Shown here: positions 1 to 6,215 of the stretch, one piece after another | Position numbering within the stretch: position 1 is the first letter of the stretch | Layout of the letters: each line of letters begins with the position of its first letter | NCBI GenBank assembly: GCA_030835185.1 | Contig: JAUQWL010000195.1 | Coordinates: 1-8,429 of the forward strand | DNA: 8,429 nucleotides | Direction: 5' to 3' | DNA from: Solirubrobacterales bacterium | GTDB taxonomy: Bacteria; Actinomycetota; Thermoleophilia; Solirubrobacterales; 70-9 | The notes under the pieces: model-generated | Database searches by the model: none | Told to the model about the DNA's origin: nothing | The model's input: only the letters and a program-made list of their open reading frames with translations | Position numbers and translations under genes: made by a program

Positions 1-36
1 CCGAAATCGATCCGAAGGACACGAGGACGCCGGCAG

Positions 37-2094
37 ATGATTCTGCACGGTCTGATCGTCGTCATCGTCGACGCCGCGGCCCTGCTCCTGCTGGCCGCGA
101 TACTGCCAGGTTTCAAGGTCGACGGTGTCTGGGCCGCAATCGGCACCGGCATCCTGCTCGGACTGCTGAATGCCCTGGTCTGGCCGGTCCTTTCGCGCTT
201 CACCCTGCGCCTTTCGGTCCTCACACTCGGCCTCTTCGGGCTGCTGTTGAACGGACTGATCGTCGCCGCGGCAATGCTGTCCATGCCCTGGCTTCAGATC
301 GAGGGTCTGCCCGAAGCCCTGTTGATCACCTTCACCCTTGCGGCGCTCACATCCCTGGCCTCCGCGCTTCTGGCGATCGACGAAGACAGCACCTGGTACC
401 TCAATGTCGTCCAGGCCCAATCGAGAATCCGGGGCGGGCATATCGAGACCGACGTTCCCGGCATCGTCTTCCTGGAAATCGACGGCCTGGCCCACGACGT
501 GTTGCGCCGAGCGCTGGCAAACGGCAGTGCGCCCAACATCAGGAGGCTGATTCACGACGAAGGCTTTCAGCTCGAGGAATGGGAAACCGACTGGTCCTCG
601 CAGACCGGTGCCTGCCAAGCCGGCATCCTTCACGGCAACAACCACGACATGCCGGCATTTCGCTGGTGGGAGAAGGACCGCGCAAGACCGATCGTGACCA
701 ACCACCCGCGCGACGCGGCCGAGATCGAGCGGCGGCGCTCCGACGGCGCCGGCCTGCTTGCCGCCGACGGCGCGAGCCGGGCGAACATCCTCTCCGGAGA
801 TGCCCCTCACTCCCAGCTGACCATGAGCACGGTGATGGAGCACCGCAAGGGCCTCGGCCGCGACTACGCCGCCTATTTCGCCAAACCCTATGCGGTGATA
901 AAGACCGCGGTCTTCACGATTGCCGAGATCTTCCGCGAGCGGGCGTCGGCGCTCCAGCAGGAACGAAACGACGTCCGGCCACGCATCAAACGAAACTGGA
1001 GCTACGCGGTGATGCGCGCATGGGCGACAGTGATTCAGCTCGACCTCCAGGTTGCGGCAGTGGTCGGCGACATGCTCAGCGGCCGGCCGTCGGTCTATAC
1101 GACCTTTCTCGCCTACGACGAGGTCGCTCACCACTCGGGGATCGAGCGGACCGAGAGCCTCCAGTCGCTGCGCAAGGTCGATCGTCAGATCCAGAGGATC
1201 ATGAGCATCGGTCCGCTTGCACCCCGTCCCTACCGCTTCGTCGTACTTTCCGACCACGGACAGTCCCAGGGGGCGACCTTTCTCAACCGTTATGGCCAGT
1301 CGCTCGAGGCCCTGACCAGCGAGCTGTGCGAAGGAGCAGAGGTCGGACATGTCTCGGGCGGTGAGGACGACGCGCGGGCATACATATCCGCCACCGTCGC
1401 AGAGGCTGACAAGGATGACTCGATGGCCGCCAGAAGCCTGCAGCGGGTGAGTCGCAACGCCGAGCCGGGGGTCCATCCGGAACAGGGTCAGGCCACCGGA
1501 GACGACGCCGGCCAAGAGGTACCCGAACTCTCGGTCATGGCCTCCGGCTGCCTCGGACTGATCACCTTCCCCAAGGAGCCCGGGCGGGTCAGCCGCGAGC
1601 GGATCGACCGTCTGTATCCCCGCCTGATCGATGGTCTCGCCCGGCATCCGGGTATCGGATTCGTCCTGGTCCGCTCGGAACGTGACGGTGCCGTGGCGAT
1701 CGGCGGGCAGGGTTCGAACTACCTCGACCTGGAACGGATCGAGGGAACCGACCCCCTTGCGCCCTTCGGCCCGAACGCCGTCCGGCACGTCAGGCGGACG
1801 GACGCCTTCCCCCAGTGCCCCGACCTGATGGTCAACAGCACCTACTGGGAAGACCTCGACGAGGTTGCCGCTTTCGAGGAGCTGGTCGGCTCGCACGGCG
1901 GCCTCGGCGGACTCCAGTCATTTCCGTTCGTACTCCATCCGGGAGACCTGAAATGGCCCGAAGAACCGGTTGTCGGTTCTGAAGCGGTTCACCACATCCT
2001 CAAGGGCTGGCAGGCTGAAATCGGTCAGGAGGTCGGTCCGATGCCGGTCGACCCACCCGGGGAAAGCACCCGAACCTCCGTCGCCGGCGAATAG
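37..2094 (+). CDS. Holin-like membrane domain fused to alkaline-phosphatase-superfamily phosphodiesterase
   Basis: The protein has 685 residues in two parts. Residues 1-115 form four hydrophobic segments (about 4-23, 32-52, 60-80, 93-113) with the ILPGF...NALVWP...LTLGLFGLLLNG pattern of the Phage_holin_4_2 (mycobacterial four-TM) family. Residues 140-640 resemble an alkaline-phosphatase/nucleotide-pyrophosphatase fold. Likely metal ligands are D149 (FLEIDG), D361 and H365 (YDEVAHHSG), D406 and H407 (SDHGQ) and H620 (SHGG). T190 in SQTGACQAG is the likely nucleophile. These ligand roles are inferred from the superfamily pattern. The expected activity is hydrolysis of a phosphodiester or phosphomonoester at the membrane; the substrate is unknown. 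Residues 455-497 are hydrophilic and look like an insertion or linker. The ATG at 37 has GAGGAC at 24-29 as a Shine-Dalgarno. The 3' end overlaps the convergent hydrolase gene by 70 bp. The holin label reflects homology only; a lytic role is unlikely. Confidence 0.88.
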   Translation: MILHGLIVVIVDAAALLLLAAILPGFKVDGVWAAIGTGILLGLLNALVWPVLSRFTLRLSVLTLGLFGLLLNGLIVAAAMLSMPWLQIEGLPEALLITFTLAALTSLASALLAIDEDSTWYLNVVQAQSRIRGGHIETDVPGIVFLEIDGLAHDVLRRALANGSAPNIRRLIHDEGFQLEEWETDWSSQTGACQAGILHGNNHDMPAFRWWEKDRARPIVTNHPRDAAEIERRRSDGAGLLAADGASRANILSGDAPHSQLTMSTVMEHRKGLGRDYAAYFAKPYAVIKTAVFTIAEIFRERASALQQERNDVRPRIKRNWSYAVMRAWATVIQLDLQVAAVVGDMLSGRPSVYTTFLAYDEVAHHSGIERTESLQSLRKVDRQIQRIMSIGPLAPRPYRFVVLSDHGQSQGATFLNRYGQSLEALTSELCEGAEVGHVSGGEDDARAYISATVAEADKDDSMAARSLQRVSRNAEPGVHPEQGQATGDDAGQEVPELSVMASGCLGLITFPKEPGRVSRERIDRLYPRLIDGLARHPGIGFVLVRSERDGAVAIGGQGSNYLDLERIEGTDPLAPFGPNAVRHVRRTDAFPQCPDLMVNSTYWEDLDEVAAFEELVGSHGGLGGLQSFPFVLHPGDLKWPEEPVVGSEAVHHILKGWQAEIGQEVGPMPVDPPGESTRTSVAGE

Positions 2095-2813
2095 TCGGCG
2101 ACCTTCTTCGCGAAATCGCGGGGAGGTGCTTCCAGCAGGTGCCGGCGCCATCGCGAGAGCCCGACCGGGAACAGGGTGCCCCAATGGATCGGTACGGCGA
2201 GGCGTGGCCGAAACAGGGCGGTGGCCCGGGCGGCCCGCTCGGGATCCATGTGGCCGGGACCGAGAGTGTGGCCCCAGCCCCAGACCGGCATCAGGGCCAG
2301 ATCGACCTCGGGCAGGTGGATCGCCATCTCGTCATAGATGTCGGTATCGCCGGCGAAGTAGACCGATCGGCTGCCTTCGATCAGATAGCCGACCGCATCG
2401 CGGCCGCGCCCGAAGGGCCATCTTCGCCCGTCATGCTCGGCCGGCACGGCGGTGACCATGACCGGTCCGATGGCCAGCGATTGCCCCACTTTCAGTTCCT
2501 CGACCCGGGTGAAACCCTTGCGCGACAGGAGCTTGAGGGTCCCGGTCGGCGCGATGATCGGTACGTCCCTGCCGAATCCGGTCAGCGACGGCAGATCGAG
2601 GTGGTCGAAGTGCGGGTGGGAGATCAGCACCGCGTCGGGGGACCGGGGCTTCGTCGCTACTGCCGGGACCCGCCTCCTGAGATGCGCCACCCGGGGCCTG
2701 AGCACCGGATCGGTGACCAGGCTGACCCCGTCGAGTTCGATCACCGTACTGGCGTGACCCATGAAGGTAAGAAGCCCCTCGGGCGGGGAGATCAGGCCCA
2801 TGCCGGCGCCCAT
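2025..2813 (-). CDS. MBL-fold (UlaG-like) metal-dependent hydrolase
   Basis: This 262-residue protein is a metallo-beta-lactamase-fold hydrolase. It opens with LLTFMGHASTVIELDG and a TDPVL strand, typical of the UlaG/NAPE-PLD-like branch. The HxHxDH metal motif is H66-P-H68-F-D70-H71. Further ligand candidates are H127 (AEHDGR), D156 (FAGDTD) and H210 (PIHWG). Such enzymes bind two metal ions and hydrolyse lactones, phosphodiesters or similar bonds; the substrate here is not predictable. No signal peptide is seen, so it is probably cytoplasmic. Two starts are possible, ATG at 2813 and ATG at 2801 (MGLISPPEG). Neither has a well-placed Shine-Dalgarno, and 2813 is preceded directly by TAGAGGC. 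Its last 23 codons, stop included, are antisense to the end of the upstream phosphodiesterase-like gene. It diverges from the membrane-protein gene at 2834. Confidence 0.9.
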   Translation of the reverse strand: MGAGMGLISPPEGLLTFMGHASTVIELDGVSLVTDPVLRPRVAHLRRRVPAVATKPRSPDAVLISHPHFDHLDLPSLTGFGRDVPIIAPTGTLKLLSRKGFTRVEELKVGQSLAIGPVMVTAVPAEHDGRRWPFGRGRDAVGYLIEGSRSVYFAGDTDIYDEMAIHLPEVDLALMPVWGWGHTLGPGHMDPERAARATALFRPRLAVPIHWGTLFPVGLSRWRRHLLEAPPRDFAKKVADYSPATEVRVLSPGGSTGIGPTS

Positions 2814-2818
2814 GCCTC

Positions 2819-2824
2819 TAGGGT
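2819..2824 (+). promoter_or_regulatory. Candidate -10 element (TAGGGT) for the membrane protein at 2834
   Basis: TAGGGT matches the actinobacterial -10 pattern TANNNT and ends 9 nt before the ATG at 2834, so the transcript would begin at or just before the start codon. No good -35 box is visible. It lies in the 20-bp gap between two divergent starts and overlaps a CTAG palindrome at 2818-2821. The call rests on the same arrangement at three other genes in this window. Confidence 0.3.
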
Positions 2825-2833
2825 TGTCGGCCG

Positions 2834-3316
2834 ATGAAGGCCACAGAAGAGATACCGGTGAACTACGCCGGGGCGGTGTACGGGACGATTCTCTCGATGG
2901 CGGTCATTGCCGCCTCGAGCAAGGACCCCGAGCTGGGCCCGGTCGCGATCGCCGGATGGGCGGTCGCGACCGCTTTCGTCTTCTTCCTGGCTCATGTCTA
3001 CTCCGCCATCGTCGCAGTCGGCATCGCACGCCCGATGAAAGCCCTCGGCCTGCTCAGGAAAGAAGCGCGCAGCGAATGGCCGATGGTCCAGGGCGCCGTC
3101 GTACCGGCGGCGGTCATGCTGCTCGCCCCGATCGGCCTGTTGCCCGAGGACGATGCTTCGTTCTACGCGATTTGGACCGGTGTCGCGGTGCTTTTCGCCG
3201 CGGGCCTCGTGATCGGTCACAAGGAGAAACTCGGCTGGGGACGCAGCATCATCATCGCGTCGATCAACGCAGCGATCGGCCTGTTGATCGTCGCCCTGAA
3301 AGTCCTCGTTCACTGA
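2834..3316 (+). CDS. Uncharacterised multi-pass membrane protein
   Basis: I do not recognise the family of this 160-residue protein. Hydrophobic stretches at about 10-28, 36-64, 84-103, 109-127 and 137-157 suggest four or five membrane spans. The loop at 65-83 (ARPMKALGLLRKEARSEW) is basic and therefore probably cytoplasmic. The loop at 104-108 (PEDDA) is acidic. No catalytic motif is evident. The ATG at 2834 has no clear Shine-Dalgarno but follows a TAGGGT hexamer, which fits a leaderless start. An alternative is GTG at 2858 (MNYAGAVYG), preceded by AGAAGAGA at suitable spacing. The gene diverges from the MBL hydrolase and converges on the small membrane protein at 3357, so it is probably transcribed alone. 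Codon use matches its neighbours and the frame is open across all the hydrophobic segments, so I regard it as a real gene. Confidence 0.72.
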   Translation: MKATEEIPVNYAGAVYGTILSMAVIAASSKDPELGPVAIAGWAVATAFVFFLAHVYSAIVAVGIARPMKALGLLRKEARSEWPMVQGAVVPAAVMLLAPIGLLPEDDASFYAIWTGVAVLFAAGLVIGHKEKLGWGRSIIIASINAAIGLLIVALKVLVH

Positions 3317-3319
3317 TGC

Positions 3320-3334
3320 CGCCGCCGGTCGGCG
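3320..3334. terminator. Short hairpin between convergent genes
   Basis: CGCCG (3320-3324) and CGGCG (3330-3334) pair around a 5-nt loop, starting 4 nt after the stop at 3314-3316. The stem is only 5 bp and no T-tract follows. It could act as a weak bidirectional terminator in the 40-bp gap, or be chance in G+C-rich DNA. Confidence 0.22.
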
Positions 3335-3356
3335 TTGCCCGATCCGGTCCGGTCGC

Positions 3357-3635
3357 TCAGTTCCGGGACCCACTGGCGCCAGAGGTCTTCGCGTAGGCGG
3401 CGAGATCGGCGAAGAAAGCGAAGATCACGATGAACCACTCGAAGCCCTCCACTCCCGGCGTGATCTGCCACATGACCACATAGGCCAGGGTCGTCCAGGG
3501 CAGCAGGAAGAAGCCGAGAACCGGCAGCACCCACCCGTCGAAAGCGTCACTGAGCCACCCGCCCGAAAAGAGCAGGATGAAGAAGAGGGCGAGCCTCGGT
3601 GAGATCAGCGCGATGAGGGCGACGAAACATCCCAT
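3357..3635 (-). CDS. Small uncharacterised membrane protein
   Basis: This is a 92-residue protein with hydrophobic stretches at about 4-26, 34-57 and 66-82 and a short polar tail (YAKTSGASGSRN). The order of motifs, SPRLALFFILL then SDAFDGWVLPVLGFFLLPWTTLAYV then GFEWFIVIFAFFADLAAYA, resembles a small membrane protein family I recall from actinobacterial genomes as hypothetical. No function is known to me. The ATG at 3635 has no Shine-Dalgarno. A TAGCTT hexamer ends 8 nt upstream, consistent with a leaderless transcript of its own. The upstream YihY-family gene ends 119 bp away, across a tandem repeat, so co-transcription is possible but not required. The gene converges on the membrane-protein gene ending at 3316. 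Confidence 0.75.
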   Translation of the reverse strand: MGCFVALIALISPRLALFFILLFSGGWLSDAFDGWVLPVLGFFLLPWTTLAYVVMWQITPGVEGFEWFIVIFAFFADLAAYAKTSGASGSRN

Positions 3636-3643
3636 GGCCGCGA

Positions 3644-3649
3644 AAGCTA
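3644..3649 (-). promoter_or_regulatory. Candidate -10 element (TAGCTT) for the small membrane protein
   Basis: On the minus strand, TAGCTT is followed by 8 nt and then the ATG at 3635. This matches TANNNT at leaderless spacing. No obvious -35 box is visible, and no Shine-Dalgarno lies between it and the start. Confidence 0.35.
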
Positions 3650-3695
3650 CAGCAACTCACGACCGCCCCCCCGGGTTGCCGTCGGCAGGTTTCAT

Positions 3696-3781
3696 CCGGC
3701 TTCGAATCCGTTGCGGCCGCCGGTATCCACGGTCTCGGCCGGCTTCGAATCCGTTCAGGCGGCCGGTGTCCACGGTTTCGT
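3696..3781. repeat. Imperfect 43-bp tandem duplication over the end of the YihY gene
   Basis: Copy one (3696-3738) and copy two (3739-3781) match at 37 of 43 positions, and the first 17 bases are identical. Copy two contains the last codons and the TGA (3755-3757) of the YihY-family gene. In copy one the same three bases read GCA on the coding strand. A partial further copy may flank on the left (GGTTTCAT, 3689-3696). The rest of the 3636-3754 gap holds a seven-C run at 3666-3672 and no gene. Confidence 0.8.
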
Positions 3782-4621
3782 CCGGATCGAAGCGGCGATG
3801 TGCGCGCCGAAAACGATTGCCATCGAAGCGAGGTTGAGAAAGATCAGCACTCCGATGAAGGCGGCCAGGAAGCCGTAGACAGCGCTGCCGCCGCCGGAAA
3901 GCTCGAACCAGGCACGCAGGCCGAACGAGACGAAGGTGACCAGCAGGGTCGCGGTCGCCGCCCCGACGATCGTGCTCAGCCAGTCCGATCGCCCGGGATT
4001 GAGAACCCAGAACATCCAGGCGAGCAGAGCAAGGCCCAGCAGGCTGATCGCCAGCGGTCCGCCGAAGACGGTGGCCAGGTCGGACAGGATCCGGCTGCCA
4101 TCGACCGCACGGGCAAGGGGTCGCGAGATCGCAAGCGCGACCAGAAGCAGGGTCACCGGAAGGGTGACCAGGGTGATCAGGATGTCGAGACCCTTGTTCT
4201 TCGGGAAAGAAGGGCCGCCGGTCCCGTGTTCGTTGGCGGTGACCACCGCGTGGCGCATCGCACTCACGGTCGAGCTCGACGAGTACAACAGGATCACGGC
4301 GGTAATCAGGCCGAGACTGCCCGCACCGGAGGTCAGCCCGTCGAGGAAATCGGTCACTTCCTGTCGTCCCTCGACCTCGGTCAGAGGAAGATTGTCGACG
4401 ATCTCCGCGATCAGATCTTCGCGGATCCCGGGACTGTCGAAGATGTTGCTGAGTATCCAGACGGCGAGCAGCAGCAGCGCCGGAAAAGTCAGCAACAGGT
4501 AAAAACTGAGCTGGGCCGCCTGCCTGGTGCCGGCCTCCCTGTCGAAGGAGACGGCGGCATTCCAGACGACGGCCCAGACTCGCGCAGAGGCCGCGATGGC
4601 ACTGTTGAGAGCGCCGGTCGC
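3755..4621 (-). CDS. YihY/BrkB-family integral membrane protein (start unresolved)
   Basis: The family consists of six-TM inner-membrane proteins once mislabelled ribonuclease BN; its biochemical role is unsettled. The frame shows the family's early segment, RVWAVVWNAAVSFDREAGTR then QLSFYLLLTFPALLLL. Later membrane helices follow, and the end SAVYGFLAAFIGVLIFLNLASMAIVFGAHI is the conserved last helix. The first canonical start is TTG at 4495, which lies inside the first helix and would give only 246 residues, too short. The frame stays open to 4663 without ATG, GTG or TTG. The boundary given here (288 residues) is therefore a homology estimate placed just after the DUF7144 stop. One G fewer in the five-G run at 4628-4632 would put the GGCATGGGG of the DUF7144 end in this frame and fuse the two proteins. 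The options are a sequence error, a frameshifted fusion or a non-canonical start. The 3' end lies in a tandem repeat. Confidence 0.85.
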   Translation of the reverse strand, partial: ATGALNSAIAASARVWAVVWNAAVSFDREAGTRQAAQLSFYLLLTFPALLLLAVWILSNIFDSPGIREDLIAEIVDNLPLTEVEGRQEVTDFLDGLTSGAGSLGLITAVILLYSSSSTVSAMRHAVVTANEHGTGGPSFPKNKGLDILITLVTLPVTLLLVALAISRPLARAVDGSRILSDLATVFGGPLAISLLGLALLAWMFWVLNPGRSDWLSTIVGAATATLLVTFVSFGLRAWFELSGGGSAVYGFLAAFIGVLIFLNLASMAIVFGAHIAASIRTKPWTPAA

Positions 4622-4622
4622 G

Positions 4623-5048
4623 TCAGTCCCCCATGCCGATCTTGGCCTCGTCCCAGCGCACGGTCACGCCGTACAGGACGACGATGTTGAAAGCGATGAA
4701 TACGAACGACAGGAAAGGCTGCGAGGTCAGCGACAGCAGCGAGAGCACGGCGTGAAAGGAACAGAGGGCGATCGTCACGAAACGTGCCCATTCCGCGCCC
4801 TGGATCAGGGCGAATCCCGCCCAGGCCTTGATCACCCCGGCTACGATCCAGAAGATGCCGAGGGCCGTGGTGCCGAGCAGATAGATGTCACCGTTGACGG
4901 CACCGCCGATGTAGTCGTCATCGAAGGCCGCGGCCAGGCCGGCGATCACGCTGAAGACGCCGCCGAGCATCATCAGGATGGCCGCGAAAGCCACCCAGGA
5001 GCCCCAGGCTGCGGAGCCGCTGTGGCCGTGTGAATCGTTGTGGTTCAT
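4623..5048 (-). CDS. DUF7144-type membrane protein
   Basis: This 141-residue protein has four predicted membrane spans (about 19-41, 59-81, 87-107, 111-130). Its pattern resembles the DUF7144 family of actinobacterial membrane proteins: an aromatic first helix WGSWVAFAAILMMLGGVFSVIAGLAA, an acidic DDDY loop, an IFWIVAGVIKAWAGFALI helix, and an ALCSFHAVLSLLSL...PFLSFVFIAFNIVVLYGVTV end. Function is unknown. The N-terminus is histidine-rich (HNDSHGHS). The frame is open far upstream, but the ATG at 5048 is chosen because GGGAGG at 5055-5060 is a strong Shine-Dalgarno 6 nt away and the longer frame would be antisense-free shadow of the FGE gene. It lies 94 bp after FGE and directly abuts the YihY frame, which suggests a three-gene unit. 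It ends GMGD-TGA in a five-G context that may matter for the next gene. Confidence 0.85.
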   Translation of the reverse strand: MNHNDSHGHSGSAAWGSWVAFAAILMMLGGVFSVIAGLAAAFDDDYIGGAVNGDIYLLGTTALGIFWIVAGVIKAWAGFALIQGAEWARFVTIALCSFHAVLSLLSLTSQPFLSFVFIAFNIVVLYGVTVRWDEAKIGMGD

Positions 5049-5054
5049 CGTTTT

Positions 5055-5060
5055 CCTCCC
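5055..5060 (-). promoter_or_regulatory. Strong Shine-Dalgarno deciding the DUF7144 start
   Basis: GGGAGG on the minus strand lies 6 nt before the ATG at 5048. It fixes that start over longer in-frame options reaching to 5357. It also contrasts with the Shine-Dalgarno-less first genes nearby, which fits an internal operon gene. The rest of the gap between the FGE stop and this site shows no convincing -10 box. Confidence 0.8.
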
Positions 5061-5133
5061 GTATGTCTGAATCGTCGGCCGGAGGTCACCCCGACCCCGC
5101 TGCCCTGGCTTGTTTCGCCGGATCCCTCCCGGT

Positions 5134-5152
5134 GCCTGCCGGTCAGGCAGGC
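5134..5152 (-). terminator. Hairpin enclosing the FGE stop codon
   Basis: On the minus strand GCCTGCC and GGCAGGC form a perfect 7-bp stem with the 5-nt loop TGACC. The TGA stop of the FGE gene (5143-5145) is in that loop. No T-tract follows, so classical intrinsic termination is doubtful. It could attenuate read-through into DUF7144, protect the mRNA 3' end, or affect termination of translation. Confidence 0.4.
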
Positions 5153-6111
5153 GAGATGCATCTGAATGAAATGTGGCAGGTTGCGCTTTCAACCGTCTCG
5201 GGAATCCTCGCCGCCGGGCGGTAGCGGCTGCAGTAGTTCTCGGCGCAGAGAAAGGATCCGCCCTTGAGTACCTTGCGAGGGATTCCGGTGGCCGGATCCC
5301 GGCTTGCCTCGACGCCGGGGTCAAGTGGTTCCTTTGGCACGCAGCACCCCCCGGCATGCTCGTTGTGACCTTCGTCGAACCAGGTGCGGGTCCACTCCCA
5401 CACGTTGCCGGTGATCTCGAACAGGCCGAAACCGTTCGGCTCGAAGGTCCGTACCGCTACCGTCCCGGGTTCGTTCGCACCATCCGGACGCTGCCGGGTT
5501 TCCCAGGGAAACTCACCGATCCAGCGGTTCATCCGCTCCCTGCCACCGGGCGACAGTTCGTCTCCCCAGGCGAACTCGGCCCCTTCGATTCCGCCGCGGG
5601 CCGCGCGCTCCCACTGAGCTTCGCTCGGCAGGGTCTTGCCGGCCCATCGGGCGTAGGCGTCGGCGTCCTCGAAAGCGACCTGGGTGACCGGGTGGTCCTC
5701 CTTGCCGTCGATTCCGCTGTCCGGACCCCAGGGGTGCCGCCAGGATGCACCGGGCGTCCAGGCCCACCAGTTCATCGGATTGACGAGGTCGACCGGGCCG
5801 GGCGGTCTGTTGAAGGTGATCGAGCCGGGCACCAGCAGCGCAGGGTCGGCTCCCGGGTACATCGCCGGGTCCGGTGTCTTCTCGGCGACCGTCACGTAGC
5901 CGGTGGCTTCGATGAACCCGGCGAACTGCCGGTTCGTCACGGTGGTTTCATCCATCCAGAAGCCGTCGACGGCGACCTCGACCGCCGGCGCCTCTTCCGC
6001 ATAGTGATCTTCGCTGCCCATGCGGAACGTACCTCCGGGAATCCACTTCATCCCCACGAAGGGAGGTTCTCCCGGGGCGAGGGCTCCGGACGCTGTCTGT
6101 TCCACACTCAT
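5143..6111 (-). CDS. Formylglycine-generating enzyme (SUMF1/FGE-type)
   Basis: FGE oxidises a cysteine in the CxPxR motif of type I sulfatases to formylglycine, using copper and oxygen. The 322-residue protein starts its fold at MKWIPGGTFRMGS (21-33). DETTVTNRQFAGFIEATGY and HPVTQVAFEDADAYARWAGKTLPSEAQWERAARGG follow in the usual order, then GFGLFEITGNVWEWT (227-241). The catalytic pair is present as C289 and C294 in GGSFLCAENYCSRYRPAAR, spaced as in human SUMF1 (C336/C341). The protein ends in a typical ISFRCIS. This separates it from FGE-like proteins of the same fold that lack the cysteines. No signal peptide is seen, so it is probably cytoplasmic. The ATG at 6111 is preferred because TAGCCT ends 7 nt upstream (leaderless pattern). 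An in-frame ATG at 6147 with GAGGG close upstream is the alternative. No sulfatase lies in the window. DUF7144 and YihY genes follow. Confidence 0.93.
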   Translation of the reverse strand: MSVEQTASGALAPGEPPFVGMKWIPGGTFRMGSEDHYAEEAPAVEVAVDGFWMDETTVTNRQFAGFIEATGYVTVAEKTPDPAMYPGADPALLVPGSITFNRPPGPVDLVNPMNWWAWTPGASWRHPWGPDSGIDGKEDHPVTQVAFEDADAYARWAGKTLPSEAQWERAARGGIEGAEFAWGDELSPGGRERMNRWIGEFPWETRQRPDGANEPGTVAVRTFEPNGFGLFEITGNVWEWTRTWFDEGHNEHAGGCCVPKEPLDPGVEASRDPATGIPRKVLKGGSFLCAENYCSRYRPAARIPETVESATCHISFRCISPA

Positions 6112-6118
6112 CGGTTTC

Positions 6119-6124
6119 AGGCTA
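6119..6124 (-). promoter_or_regulatory. Candidate -10 element (TAGCCT) for FGE
   Basis: On the minus strand TAGCCT is followed by 7 nt and then the ATG at 6111, with no Shine-Dalgarno between. The same hexamer precedes the peptidyl-prolyl isomerase start at almost the same spacing. If it is real, the ATG at 6147 cannot be the start on this transcript. Confidence 0.38.
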
Positions 6125-6215
6125 CTTGACGACCGTCGGAACGCCATTTCCCTCTGGCCGTCGGCCCATCGCCTGTCCCACTGCTGTCCGCATCAACCGG
6201 CGGATTGGTATCGAT

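Noticed and set aside
37..400. Holin-like sequence as a sign of a prophage
   Set aside because: No endolysin, structural, integrase or attachment-site sequence is present, and the domain is fused to a phosphatase-type domain in a chromosomal setting.
595..640. T190-G-A-C193 segment as a sulfatase formylglycine site modified by the nearby FGE
   Set aside because: The segment lacks the CxPxR pattern that FGE recognises; it fits a Thr-nucleophile phosphodiesterase better.
579..1364. Second plus-strand frame inside the phosphodiesterase-like gene
   Set aside because: It is Arg/Pro-rich and overlaps the conserved metal-site region of the real frame.
3696..3781. Tandem repeats as a CRISPR array
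   Set aside because: There are only two adjacent degenerate copies with no unique spacers and no cas genes.
3800..4690. Plus-strand open frame (296 codons) opposite the YihY gene
   Set aside because: Its translation is highly charged and rich in Arg, Gln, Asp and Gly, as expected for the complement of a hydrophobic membrane-protein gene.
5049..5357. Extension of the DUF7144 frame upstream of 5048
   Set aside because: It would overlap the FGE coding region in another frame, and the strong GGGAGG site marks 5048 as the start.
5173..6129. Plus-strand open frame (318 codons) opposite the FGE gene
   Set aside because: It is antisense to a gene with full FGE motifs and shows no motif of its own.
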